From NCBI GenBank assembly GCA_009103225.1, contig RHPI01001010.1:70192-134191 (forward strand): DNA of 64,000 bases. The letters run 5' to 3'. The notes beneath the pieces are model-generated. The model made no database searches, was not told the DNA's origin, and saw only the letters and a program-made list of their open reading frames with translations. This document shows positions 46,273-55,929 of the stretch, piece by piece (the first letter of the stretch is position 1; each line of letters starts with the position of its first letter). The translations under genes were made by a program, and so were the position numbers. Origin of the DNA: Chlorokybus atmophyticus (taxonomy: Eukaryota > Streptophyta > Chlorokybophyceae > Chlorokybales > Chlorokybaceae).

Positions 46273-48782
46273 ATGCTAGGCAGCAGCGGTGGCGGCGGCG
46301 GCGAAGGAGGAGGAGGAGGAGGAGAAGGAGGAACAGCAGCGGCAGTAGGAGAAAGAGAAGGAGCAGGAGCAGGAGCAGGAGAGCAACAAGGGTGTTCAAA
46401 GGACCTCCGCTGCGGGGACAGGCCTGCCGGCAGCAAGCAGGACGGCGTGGACAAGAGGGAGAAGCAGCAGGACAACGGTCAGGCGGCCGACAAGCAGCTG
46501 CAGAACAAAAACGTCTTCCCTCTCTTCCTCAAGCGCCAGCCCAGGCAGCTCAAGGTGAAAGATGACCATACCGAAGCAAAGCTATTTGTTAAACCTCAGC
46601 GATCAGCAGCAGTTTCAGCTTTTGCAACTTGGCAGTTTTTTATTGAAACTATGAAGTGTGGTACAAGACATCTTATGTGGCTTGAGACGTTTGTCCAGGC
46701 GCACCTATCAACCTACATTTGTGCGCGAACCACCATGTGTACAACTGACTTGAGGTTGGGTTTGAGTGTTGGGGTTGTTTGCAACAAGTACACTGGCAAG
46801 CACATGATCGGCCATGCGCGCACATGCATGCGTATGCTTGTGCGCATGCGTGCGTGCGTGCCTGTGTGCGTGTGCTCGGGATGATTTGGGCATGCATGCA
46901 TACACAGTACAGTTCATACACTTGTTGAAGCACGCACGCACGCATGCACGCACCGCATCAAGTTAACCTTCTCGCACCATACGCGCAAGCATCAGCGTGT
47001 GCGCTCTTGCTGGATATGCACACCACCCAAGCACCCATGTGTGCGCAGACCGTGTATCTAATCCGGCACGGCCACACCGCCTGGCCGACAGCAGCCTTGG
47101 CTACAGAAGCTGGCAGCGGCGATTCCTCCCGTTTCGACGTGCGCTTGACCAGTCTCGGCATTGAACAAGTGAGAGACACGCACGTGTTTGGTTTGGACTG
47201 GCATGCCAGATGTCTGTGTTTGTAAATCTGATGCAGTTGTGTTTGTGTTGGCAGGCGCGTGGGCTGCAGCAGCGCCTGGCGTCTATACACGCCGAGCTGG
47301 TGCGTTCCGACCTGCATCGCATTCTGTGTGTCGTATTCACGCGCATGCGCACACGCTTGCGCGCACTCACACACACGCACTTCACACATGCCCGCGCAAG
47401 CAAGCACACATACACAAGCGCGTGCATGCATGCATGCACTCGTTCATATATGTGGCACACAGTTGCTCGCTCAAGTATCTGGCGGCAAAGTAAACAGCAA
47501 CACAAATCGCGTTTGCACATGTTGTTGCAGCTGCAAACACGCATGAACCCTGTATGCCCACAACAGAAATCAACTGGTGCTCGTTTGCGTTGACCCTTTT
47601 ATACAAACTTGTGCATTGTAAACGAGTGGACAAGATTGACAGTGATACACACGAAGACAGATAGTAGCGTATCAGTAGATGTGGCTGTGTTGAATAAATA
47701 TGATGTCCACTTGTGTTGTGCTTTCTAGGTGGTGACCAGCCCGCTAACTCGCGCACTTCAGACAAGCATAGAGTCCCGTGCAAACGAAAAGGTCAGCAAA
47801 GGAGATTACCACTCTGCTCAAATGGTGTCAGCTCACCAAACCACTCCACGAAGCACTGCGCTTCATGTTCGTATGCATCACCATTATTTGCAGGCGCCAT
47901 TGGAGATTTGGAGAGAGCACACGGAGCACATCGCTTGCAGCGGCGATATCGGCCGTCACCCTGAAGTATGTAGCAAGAAATTTCTGTTGATATCACACAA
48001 GACTAATCATCATGTTTATTGTGCATTGTCACCATCCTCATGACCTGCTTTGTCAGGTTTTGGCAACGGAGTTCCCGTCCATGCGTTTTGATCATCTGCC
48101 GCCCGTTTGGTGGTGAGTGCTACCATATTCATGAAATAGTGTTGGTTGTTTGTGTACACTTCACTGCGCACGAGGTATTCTATATATCACCTTTTGTGTT
48201 TGGTTGTAGGTATTCACGGCCGGATGCACCAAACGATGCTCCTGGCCAGCGCTTTGGATCTCGCGAACCAAAAGGTACGCAGCTGGTTATGAAGGTCTCT
48301 CTCTCTCTCCCAAAAGCATCAAACTCAGCTTCTTTCTTTCTTGTGTCCACATGCATGCTCCATACACACACTTGCAGTGCACCACCAGTGTCATCCTTTC
48401 TAGCACTCGTGCATATTATGTGATTGATGAGGATTGACGTAACATGAGAGGTGATAGCAGGGCATCTGCGGCAGCGAGTAGGGGTATTTAGGAAACTGTT
48501 GCAGCAGCGTCCCGAACGCTCGATAATTGTTATTGGACATTCCACATTCTTTATGGTGAGTAGTCCTCCCGCTGTCATATTGGGCTGCCAACCTGTGCAC
48601 ATACAAAGTTCGCTTCAAGACAATCGTTGGTTATGTTTACTAGTCGCTGAGCAGTGGTCGTGCATGTGCATGCAGCATGTGTACTCCCTTGTCATAAGTT
48701 TGCCCTGTTGTTTGCGTGGCAGGAATTGTTGGGTAGCCGGAAGCGAATGGCAAACTGCGAAGTGGCAGCCATGCAGCTGTGA
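46273..48782 (+). CDS. Histidine-phosphatase family protein (phosphoglycerate-mutase-like)
   Basis: Members transfer phosphate through a catalytic histidine; most non-glycolytic ones are phosphatases of unknown substrate. Nine exons: 46273-46554, 47049-47168, 47255-47299, 47729-47791, 47894-47965, 48057-48112, 48210-48274, 48461-48555 and 48723-48782, in phase, give 285 residues. The first 94 residues are Gly/Glu/Gln-rich and disordered, coded by GGC/GGA triplets. The core has the RHG triad (R100-H101-G102 in VYLIRHGHT), VVTSPLTRALQT, a REH/CSGDIGRHPEVLATEFP block with VWW, and the second catalytic His at 261 in VIGHSTFF. The short core and the GDIGR..FDHLPP.WW wording fit bacterial-type family members more than true cofactor-dependent phosphoglycerate mutase. 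Confidence 0.87.
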
Positions 48783-49453
48783 TGATGATGTTGATGTTGT
48801 TGTGTCGCTGTCTGCTGTGCTGTGCAGCTGGCGGACTTGTACTGCGCTTGAGCCATGCCCTTGGCCTACGTAGTGGTGTATGTGTTGTGTCTTGTGTGGT
48901 AGGATAGTTGCGACAGCTTAATTGAATAGCACGAGGTGTAGCACAACAGGCTTAGTCTCATAGTTTAGCTCATTGTTGACAAGAACATAGTTTATAGTGA
49001 CATTCCTGACGCTGGTAACTACATGAGCCCCAGCTCAACAGTGTGTCAGATCAGTCACATTGGTGACCGAACTGAACACCACTATATGTACACATGAACA
49101 ACAAGGTGTGCAGTACATGCCTAAGAGAAATGCTGACCTTGTTTGGCCAAGCGCATGCATGCATCGCTGCTTTGCTTTATCCTGTATACCTTACTCAAAC
49201 AACAACCAACTCAGTATCGGCAAACCCAAATTGTATGCAACGAAGTACAATGAAGTGAGGCTCGCTTTGCACCACAGGCACGCAAAGGCAACCACACCGC
49301 CAGGTACACGTTTCCGTTTCGCATTGATTGTACACACACAGATCTCATAACAACATAAGGTGCAGTCCCACAATGCTATTCTATGCCAATTGCTCCATAG
49401 CAACAATTACTCGAGCAGGGTATGCACAAAGCAGATGAGGCGCGCAAAGCTGT
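48783..49453. other. Convergent 3' spacer, nothing recognised
   Basis: This lies between the stop of the histidine phosphatase (+) and the stop of DNAJC8 (-). No open frame of interest and no repeat. Confidence 0.5.
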
Positions 49454-51654
49454 TTATTTTCGCTCGACTGGCCTTTGAATGTAACGCTTATCGGGGTCTT
49501 CTGTTTTGAGTTTTGGTGGTTTTATTTGGCCAACAACCTGCGACCACAGGCCATTCAACATATTGCCATGCTGCCATGCTTGCATAACCACAAGCGGGAT
49601 GCAAGCAGAGAAGCAGAACAAGGAGCAATTTTGCATGAAATGAAGTTAAGTTAACGCGCACCTTCCTTGTCTTGGAGCCCTTAGTCATGAAGTCCCGCCA
49701 GCTGCCAACCTGACGACAAAAAACAACAAAGCCCCATTGTCATTGAATTGCAAACACACATACGGACAAAGAGAAGTATAGAGACCTAGAATAGCAATGT
49801 CAAAGCAGCAACTGGGGTGGGTATCAACTTGTCCTTACCCTGTTTTCTCTCGTATTCTCCCACGCCGCCTCGTGCTCCCTTTTCCGCTTCCAATCTTCTC
49901 GCGTCTCCTCCTCTTCCTTTTTCAACCGACCTTCTTCTTCCGATATCTGCACACAGAAGAGAAGAAGCCACATCAGGCACGCAAGCACCCACATTCACAA
50001 TTCCCAAACATATACAACGGGTGTTTGATGTGTAGGATGTTGTAGACTAACTGTGACCCGCATGTTGTACTCTTGTACCCGTTGCGTGAGCTTTCGTCTC
50101 CTCCATTCCGTATTTGCCAGGATGTCCCTCGCTTTCAACTTCCACTTTTCATGAAAATCATCACTTTGCTCCCACTTTTCTTTGGCCTCTGTTTGTTGAA
50201 GCTGCAGGGTCAAGAGGACAACATGAACACCAGAAACACCAATCAATGTGGTTGCTATGTCTGTAGACCCTGCACTGATGCTGAATGCTGTTACATGCCT
50301 TGTCCATGTTTGCCCATTGCGGCTCCTTTTTCTTGTCCTTCTTGAACTGCGCGCGCACTTGATCTGCATGGGTAACATGTGTCTTTAATCGCAGACCACA
50401 TACTAGATGCAGAAGTAGTGAACGACGTGCACGAATGCAGAGGCTCATAAAAGCAGGGGGGGCTTGCCTCTTGCAATGTTTAGCAGATGGGTCAAACCGG
50501 CCCGCAGCGCATCATCGAGAAGTTCTGTCTGAGCTTTTGCAACCGCTGCACGCAAGTAAATGAGCAACTCCTCACAGACACAGTGCAATCGGTGGCTGCT
50601 TGTACACCAATAACGTGTGGCACACATTGCAGGACACTGTGGTGTGCACATGTGCAATGTTCATGCGTACAGTCGTTGTGCTAACCTGCGAATGCCTCCT
50701 TTGCTCCAGGCGCCTTGCACTTGTCTGGATGGATCATCAAAGACACCTGCAACAAGACAGGTACTTGGTATGACTATGGCATGAATGTGTTCATGACCAC
50801 TTGAACGGGCTGCACACAACCCAGGGCAGTCCTCATACTGGTGTTAAGTTGCCTTTGCCAATATGCACTCCACATGCCAGTGCATAATAAAAGCAATCAG
50901 AAGGACGCAAGCCAATCTCAAGCAACACATGAACATAACTTCAAGTGCATATGAGTGTGCAAACGCCACGTGCCCAACTAGTAGCATTGCATGCACAGCT
51001 TGTAATGGTTGTCCATTAAAGAGTTTATGCTATACCCTACGCATAATGCTGCTGAACCAGGATGGCAAAATTGCATACTTGCGTGACAAATGTGAATCGC
51101 TTGCCAGTACTGACCTTTCTGTACTGCTGCTTTATCTCATCCGGCGTGGCAGTGAACTTTAACCCGAGGTGCTCGTATGGATTCAACTTGAACGCCGACA
51201 GCACTCTGCTCCAACAGAAACAAAAAGCAACAAAGACAGACAGCATGTCAGCATGCAAAACTGCTCAATGTGTAATGCATGCAGTATGTTATACTGTAAG
51301 CATTGCACTCTGTAAAGTGACACTTATTTCAACACACGTGGCTCATTGCGTGTCTGTGCAGTAACAGAAGACAAGCACTACGACAGTACAACATCAACTA
51401 CTTTTGTGGATCTCGATTAAAGTGACAGCGTGACTACCTCTGTTCTGAGCAGTGCCGCTACTGAATGATAAACGCAAGCTAACACAAGATGCTGTTTACA
51501 TGTGATGCTGTGAAAGTCCTTGCAAATTCCTTGTCAGTTACAATGACATGTCAGTAACTTGCCTGTGCACTTCATTCTCCCTATCGACCTCCCTCATCTC
51601 CTTCATGAACTCATTGAGGAGGGCCTCGTCATCGGGGGCGCCGGCAGCAGCCAT
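49454..51654 (-). CDS. DNAJC8: DnaJ homologue subfamily C member 8 (spliceosome-associated)
   Basis: DNAJC8 is a nuclear J-domain protein found with spliceosomes that stimulates Hsp70. Nine exons on the minus strand: 51654-51563, 51205-51115, 50746-50686, 50545-50468, 50363-50299, 50201-50058, 49946-49839, 49709-49662 and 49537-49454, giving 256 residues (human 253). The order matches the family: an acidic start MAAAGAPDDEALLNEFMKEM, a J domain with FKLNPYEHLGL and the HPD triad at 67-69 (MIHPDKCK), AQTELLDDALRAG, then a long basic/acidic helix (EWRRRKLTQRVQEYNMR, EEEGRLKKEEEETREDWKRK) and VGSWRDFM. Three of the eight introns (1, 4 and 5) need GC donors to keep frame. The C-terminus is lysine-rich. 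Confidence 0.92.
50202..51562 (-). other. Three GC-AG introns within DNAJC8
   Basis: Donors read CACAG|GCAAGT (51562-51561), CAAGAG|GCAAGC (50467-50466) and GACAAG|GCATGT (50298-50297). In each case the neighbouring GT alternatives break the reading frame into the next conserved exon, while the GC site gives matching phase (2, 1 and 0). Confidence 0.7.
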
Positions 51655-53758
51655 GGCCGCCGGCGGCGGCAGCAGCGGTGGCCGCAGGCAGCACAAATAA
51701 GACGACAACAACCAAACCCTCTACCCTCTGCTACAGCACCTTATACAAACCCTACCAGGATGCCAGTACAACACACAGCGACAACCCGCCCAGAAAGTGA
51801 GAGACGCTTTGGCCTCTTCCTGCCCCAAACTCACCGCTGTGCTTAACTCCACCAAGGAGGTGAAAACCCACAACCCTGGCCCGGCGGCGCCTGCTCCAGC
51901 TGGTCCTGCTGCTACGAAACGCCGACGACAACGCTGCCAACCCGCCGCCGCCCACAACTCCGACCAGCACAGCAACGACGCGGAGGGCAATTAAGCGCAA
52001 GTCGTTTACTATGGCGGCGGAGGAGGAGGAGGAGGTGGAGGTGGAGGTGCGCTGAGGCTGTTTGCTGAGGTTCAGCTTGCTTAGCCTTCTCAGCCTTGGC
52101 AGCTGGCTGCTGTGCCTATGCCAGAGGCGTCGTTGTCGTCGTCAACGTCGTCGTCGTCGTGCTGGGCCCAATTGCTGTAAGCTCATGTAGTACGCAGTTT
52201 TTTTTCTGGGTTGTAGTTGCTGCTGCTGCTGCCGTTGTTGTCGTTGACGATGATAGCGATGATGTGTAGGTTGCAGACAGGAAGTTAGTGATGGCAACCC
52301 ATTGACGTTCATGCAACCATGTAGCGTAGTATATGGTATCAGTTAGCAGCAGCTGCTCGTTGTCACACCATACAGCCAGCACAAGCGCATTTGCAGCGTG
52401 CAGCTTGCAAGAACATCAAGCATGCTCTGGGTGCCAAAAGTGTAGCTTGAGGGCTACAAGCTTGAAGCAAGCATAATGAACTTAGAAGTACACAACCATC
52501 ATGTCCAATAATTCAAGGTTGCAGGCTGCAACCTTGAATCGTTCAATGCTGCAATTTCTCTGGCGAGTTGGGAAGGCACATGTCCACTTGTTGCGCATGT
52601 ATCAACGATGTGGTTCACTTCTAGTTTATGTTAAGGGTGGCCTTCTGCTGCCGCTTGCAGCATTCGGATAAGTTGGGAAGGCACATGTCCACTTGTTGCG
52701 CATGTATCACCGATATGGTCAGCTCTTCGTTCACGCTGCGGGTGGCCTTCTTGCTTCCGGCTGTTGCAAATGAGTTGCTCAACTCGATTGACAAGAATGT
52801 CATCCATATTGTACTGTGCGCAATATAACCAATCTTAACATATTCATGTAACAGCGATGTGTTGTACAATATGCTTTTGTACAAGCGAGAAGGGTGGGGA
52901 GAGGGGAGTACTGTGTGCAAGAGATACACTGTACTTGAGATACGGAGCTTTTGTTAACTACGTACGTAGAATGGCTTGGCATTATATTGTGCGCAATCTT
53001 GATGTTTGCAACCGAGATCATGCGCATGGAGTAATTGCGTATGCGCAATGCATTGAATTGCATGAGGAAATTGAGGTTGTGTATCATGCATAATACGTAT
53101 GATGTTAAAACGCCATTTGCTCGCCCTTTTGCTATCATGATAAGCAAGCCGTGCAATCGGTTGAAGGTAATGTATTACCAACAAGATTATCAATCCAACA
53201 CCTTGCACGTATACCATAAGTTGAACGTTGCGTATTAATTGTAAGCTAATGTTGAAATGCTCGTTAATCCATCAACACTTGAATTCTATCGAACAGCTTT
53301 GGTAGTACATGATAAATCAATCACTTTATATCAACAATTACTATATATTAATTGATGAGGCCTAGTGCATGCTCGTAACTTTTTGTAAGCATCTTATTTT
53401 TGCAGCTTCTTAATGCATTGGCATTGACATGTTACGCGTATCAATTGAAATATGATAATTTGATAGTAAAACGTATATATTATTATTAATACCATACGAT
53501 ACCATTTATAACAGAAACTTCACAAACATATGTATCAGCAATTACAAATGACCAGTTGACAATGGTTATATAAAATTGTTTTTTTCTCGTTTGTTTATTG
53601 CGACAATATAAATATAAAAGGTCTCGGGTTTGCCGTTATGCGTGTTATAACCTTTGAACAATAACTTCAAACATATGAGCACACAAATTAATAAAAACAA
53701 TAGAGAACAACAATCCAATATTCTTGGTATAGCTTGTACCATGTGTGTGTTGCACAAT
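51655..53758. other. Intergenic, with tandem repeat and AT-rich right part
   Basis: GGC triplets lie at about 51659-51678 upstream of DNAJC8. GGA/GGT triplets lie at 52014-52047. A two-copy tandem repeat of about 105 bp spans 52567-52777. From about 52800 to 53758 the sequence is AT-rich up to the retroelement boundary. A minus-strand frame at 52621-52929 crosses the tandem repeat, but I do not recognise it. Confidence 0.45.
52567..52777. repeat. Tandem repeat, two copies of about 105 bp
   Basis: The 38-bp core beginning GTTGGGAAGGCACATGTCCA is at 52567-52604 and again at 52672-52709. The word GGTGGCCTTCT also recurs (about 52636 and 52740) with the same 105-bp offset. The copies differ by several bases, so the duplication is not very recent. 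Confidence 0.8.
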
Positions 53759-53953
53759 GGGCATTACTCGTCGGCTTCAACTATTGGCCGGCGAGTTTTC
53801 GTTTAACAAATTAATAAGTAAGTGATTAATACGTATAGTTTAAGTTAGGGTTTGCCTCTGTTGCTTGACACACACGTGTCAAGCAACAGAGCAGTTGAGG
53901 CCGTCACCTCAGCGGCGGCGTTGTTGGCGACGCTGCTGGCGACGGCGAAAATT
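53759..53953 (+). repeat. Terminal repeat A, copy 1
   Basis: A 195-bp module present again at 60740-60934 and 61356-61550 with only a few differences. It starts GGGCATTACTCGTCGGC. It contains an imperfect inverted repeat of 10-bp arms (53766-53775 and 53787-53796, one mismatch) around an 11-bp spacer. It also contains a perfect 16-bp inverted repeat with a 4-nt loop (53856-53871 and 53876-53891). Confidence 0.9.
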
Positions 53954-53977
53954 AGGCGAAAGTTTGGGGAGAGAGAG

Positions 53978-54990
53978 ATGCCGCCGAAGGGGCGGGCTGT
54001 GGCTGCTGGCGGGCAGCGCGGCCGAAAGAAGCCGGCTGCTGGAGCTGCGCAGCCAGGCAAGCAGGCCGCATCACCGGCCGGTGATGAGGGGCAGGCCAGC
54101 GCGGCCAAGCAGCGGCGAGCAGCGCGGAAGGCCACGCAGCCTGCTGCGCCGGTAGCTAGGCGTACGGCTCAGCCTGTGCCGCCAAAGTCACATGCGGCCG
54201 ACGCAGAGCCAGAGCCAGAGCCAGAGCCAGAGGTGACGCTGGAAAACGCTGCAGAGCCAGAGCAAGCTGCCAAGCTAAAGCTGCCCACGGTTCCGCGACG
54301 TCAGCGTAGTAGAGTGGAATTGTCATCCACCTCGGAGGAGGAGGAGGACAACAAAAAGAAGAGGTTCAAGAGGAAGAAGAAGGTGCACAAGAAGAGACGC
54401 ACGTCGTCCTCGTCATCCACCTCCTCGTCATCATCTAGCTCTGATACGGACAGCTCCGACTCTGGAGATAGGCATACGAGATACATCAAGCACACCGGCT
54501 TCATCAAGCGCCTGTCCAAGCAATCAGAGACATATGCCTTGTGGGAGGAGTACCGCACGCGCAAGGTCTCGACTGGTGTGCAGGCTTGCTTCGAGGCGAT
54601 TGGCCGTGCCCTCTTCACAGGTCCGCCAGTTGCGCAGTTGGTGTCATATCTGTATCAGATGCTGCTCACGCACGTGCACGGTAGCGTGGACTTTGCAGCA
54701 GCTTTTGCGACCGGGGCTCGAGGTATCATCAACGACGCCCGCATCAACCGCAAACACAAGGAAGCCAAGGTGATTCGGCGCCTCACCAAGCTCGCCAACA
54801 GCTTCCAGGGCAAAGCAGCCATGCAAGCGNGCAGCAGCTTTTGCGACCGGGGCTCGGGGTATCATCAACGACACCCGCATCAACCGCAAACACAAGGAAG
54901 CCAAGGTGATTCGGCGCCTTACCAAGCTCGCCAACAGCTTCCAGGGCAAAGCAGCCATGCAAAAAGGCAAAGACTTCTGTCCCTCAGTAA
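53978..54990 (+). CDS. Gag-like protein of the retroelement (frame broken at N 54830)
   Basis: The frame starts at ATG 53978 with a basic, Ala/Lys/Arg-rich segment (MPPKGRAVAAGGQRGRKK), followed by acidic Glu-Pro repeats. A Lys-rich patch (KKKRFKRKKKVHKKRR) and a Ser run come next. Then there is a folded region with LSKQSETYALWEEYRTRK and VRRL-type helices near the end. It lacks a CCHC zinc knuckle, as is common in DIRS-type elements. At 54830 a single N separates two nearly identical copies of about 130 bp (54695-54826 and 54831-54962, about three differences), so the frame cannot be followed with confidence. An Arg-Gly-Gly-rich segment in a different frame (55541-55733) may be its C-terminus. 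Confidence 0.6.
54695..54962. repeat. Duplicated gag segment around a single N (assembly join)
   Basis: The segment starting GCAGCAGCTTTTGCGACCGG at 54695 recurs at 54831, immediately after N 54830. About three substitutions occur over about 130 bp. This looks like two overlapping contigs or haplotypes that were not merged. Confidence 0.75.
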
Positions 54991-55039
54991 GTCTGTTGCT
55001 TGTGAGAGTTGTAACACCAAACATGCAATGCGCTGACAT

Positions 55040-55480
55040 GCACATATGCACTTTGCTTAACAGTCGCACAATGTGTGCGTGCAGTATGCTCAGCAACTGC
55101 TGTTTGTGTCATGGTGCAATGCGCACCTGCTTATGAACATGCACAATGTGTGCATGCAGCATGCTCAGCAGCTGCTATCTGTTGTAATGGTGCAATGCGC
55201 GCCTGTTCAACAATGGCACAATGTGTGCATAATACATGCAGCGTGCACCACAGTTGCTGTCAGATAGCATGGTGCTTCACGCACCCGTTGTATTTGATAA
55301 TGCGCACAATGTGTGCATACAACATCAGTTGCAACACCATGTCAATGGTGCCATGTGCGCCTGTGTCCACTCCCATATATATGTCAAGCAGTGCACAGCA
55401 CTTGTTCATGTGTTGGTGCACAGCACATGTGCTGTTACTATTGCATTGAACAACCAGCTGCAATGGGCACGGTGCATACC
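55040..55480. repeat. Degenerate tandem repeats inside the retroelement
   Basis: Words such as GCACAATGTGTGCATGCAGC, ATGCTCAGCARCTGCT and ATGGTGCAATGCGCRCCTG recur three to five times at spacings of roughly 65-115 bp between the gag and RGG segments. The copies are diverged. Confidence 0.65.
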
Positions 55481-55540
55481 TGTGAGTTCTACTTAAGGTT
55501 TGCTTCACGTTAGACCATTGATGCAATTGTGCGCCTACAG

Positions 55541-55733
55541 GCGCTCCGTCACAGAAGAGGGGAGCACCCAGTTCCAGCGTGGACGCGGTCGTGGTGGCTA
55601 CGGCCGCGATGGTCGTGGTGGTTACGGTCGCGGAGGCGGCTACAACAATCAACAGGCTGCGCCCGCTCACCAGGAAGCGCTGGCATACTATGTCCCCGTG
55701 CAAGAGCAGCCACGCCTAGCATTGCAGCAGTAA
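55541..55733 (+). CDS. Arg-Gly-Gly-rich segment of the retroelement
   Basis: An open stretch after an AG at 55539-55540 encodes RSVTEEGSTQF followed by RGRGRGGYGRDGRGGYGRGG, then a Gln/Ala-rich end and a stop at 55731-55733. RGG boxes bind RNA, so it may be the nucleic-acid-binding tail of the gag protein. It could be joined by splicing: a strong donor (TCA|GTAAGT) lies near 54987. However, the phases (0 into 2) do not agree in this copy, so the link is unproven. Confidence 0.45.
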
Positions 55734-55929
55734 GTCATGCTGCCAGTACAGCTGCCGAGTAGCTACAGTGCAATAGCAGAAGATGTCGACAGGTGCTGGT
55801 GTGTATCATAGCTGGCGCAAGCGCGCATGTATGCATGTATGCGCGCAACTGCGCATGTATGCATGTTGGGATGATGTATTATAGTGTACTTGAAGTACAG
55901 CTGTTTATGGCTGACAATGGCATGTGTGT

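Noticed and set aside
46257-46565. Arg-rich frame overlapping the first exon of the histidine phosphatase
   Set aside because: Alternative frame of GGC/GGA triplets. The frame starting at 46273 joins in phase to the RHG exon.
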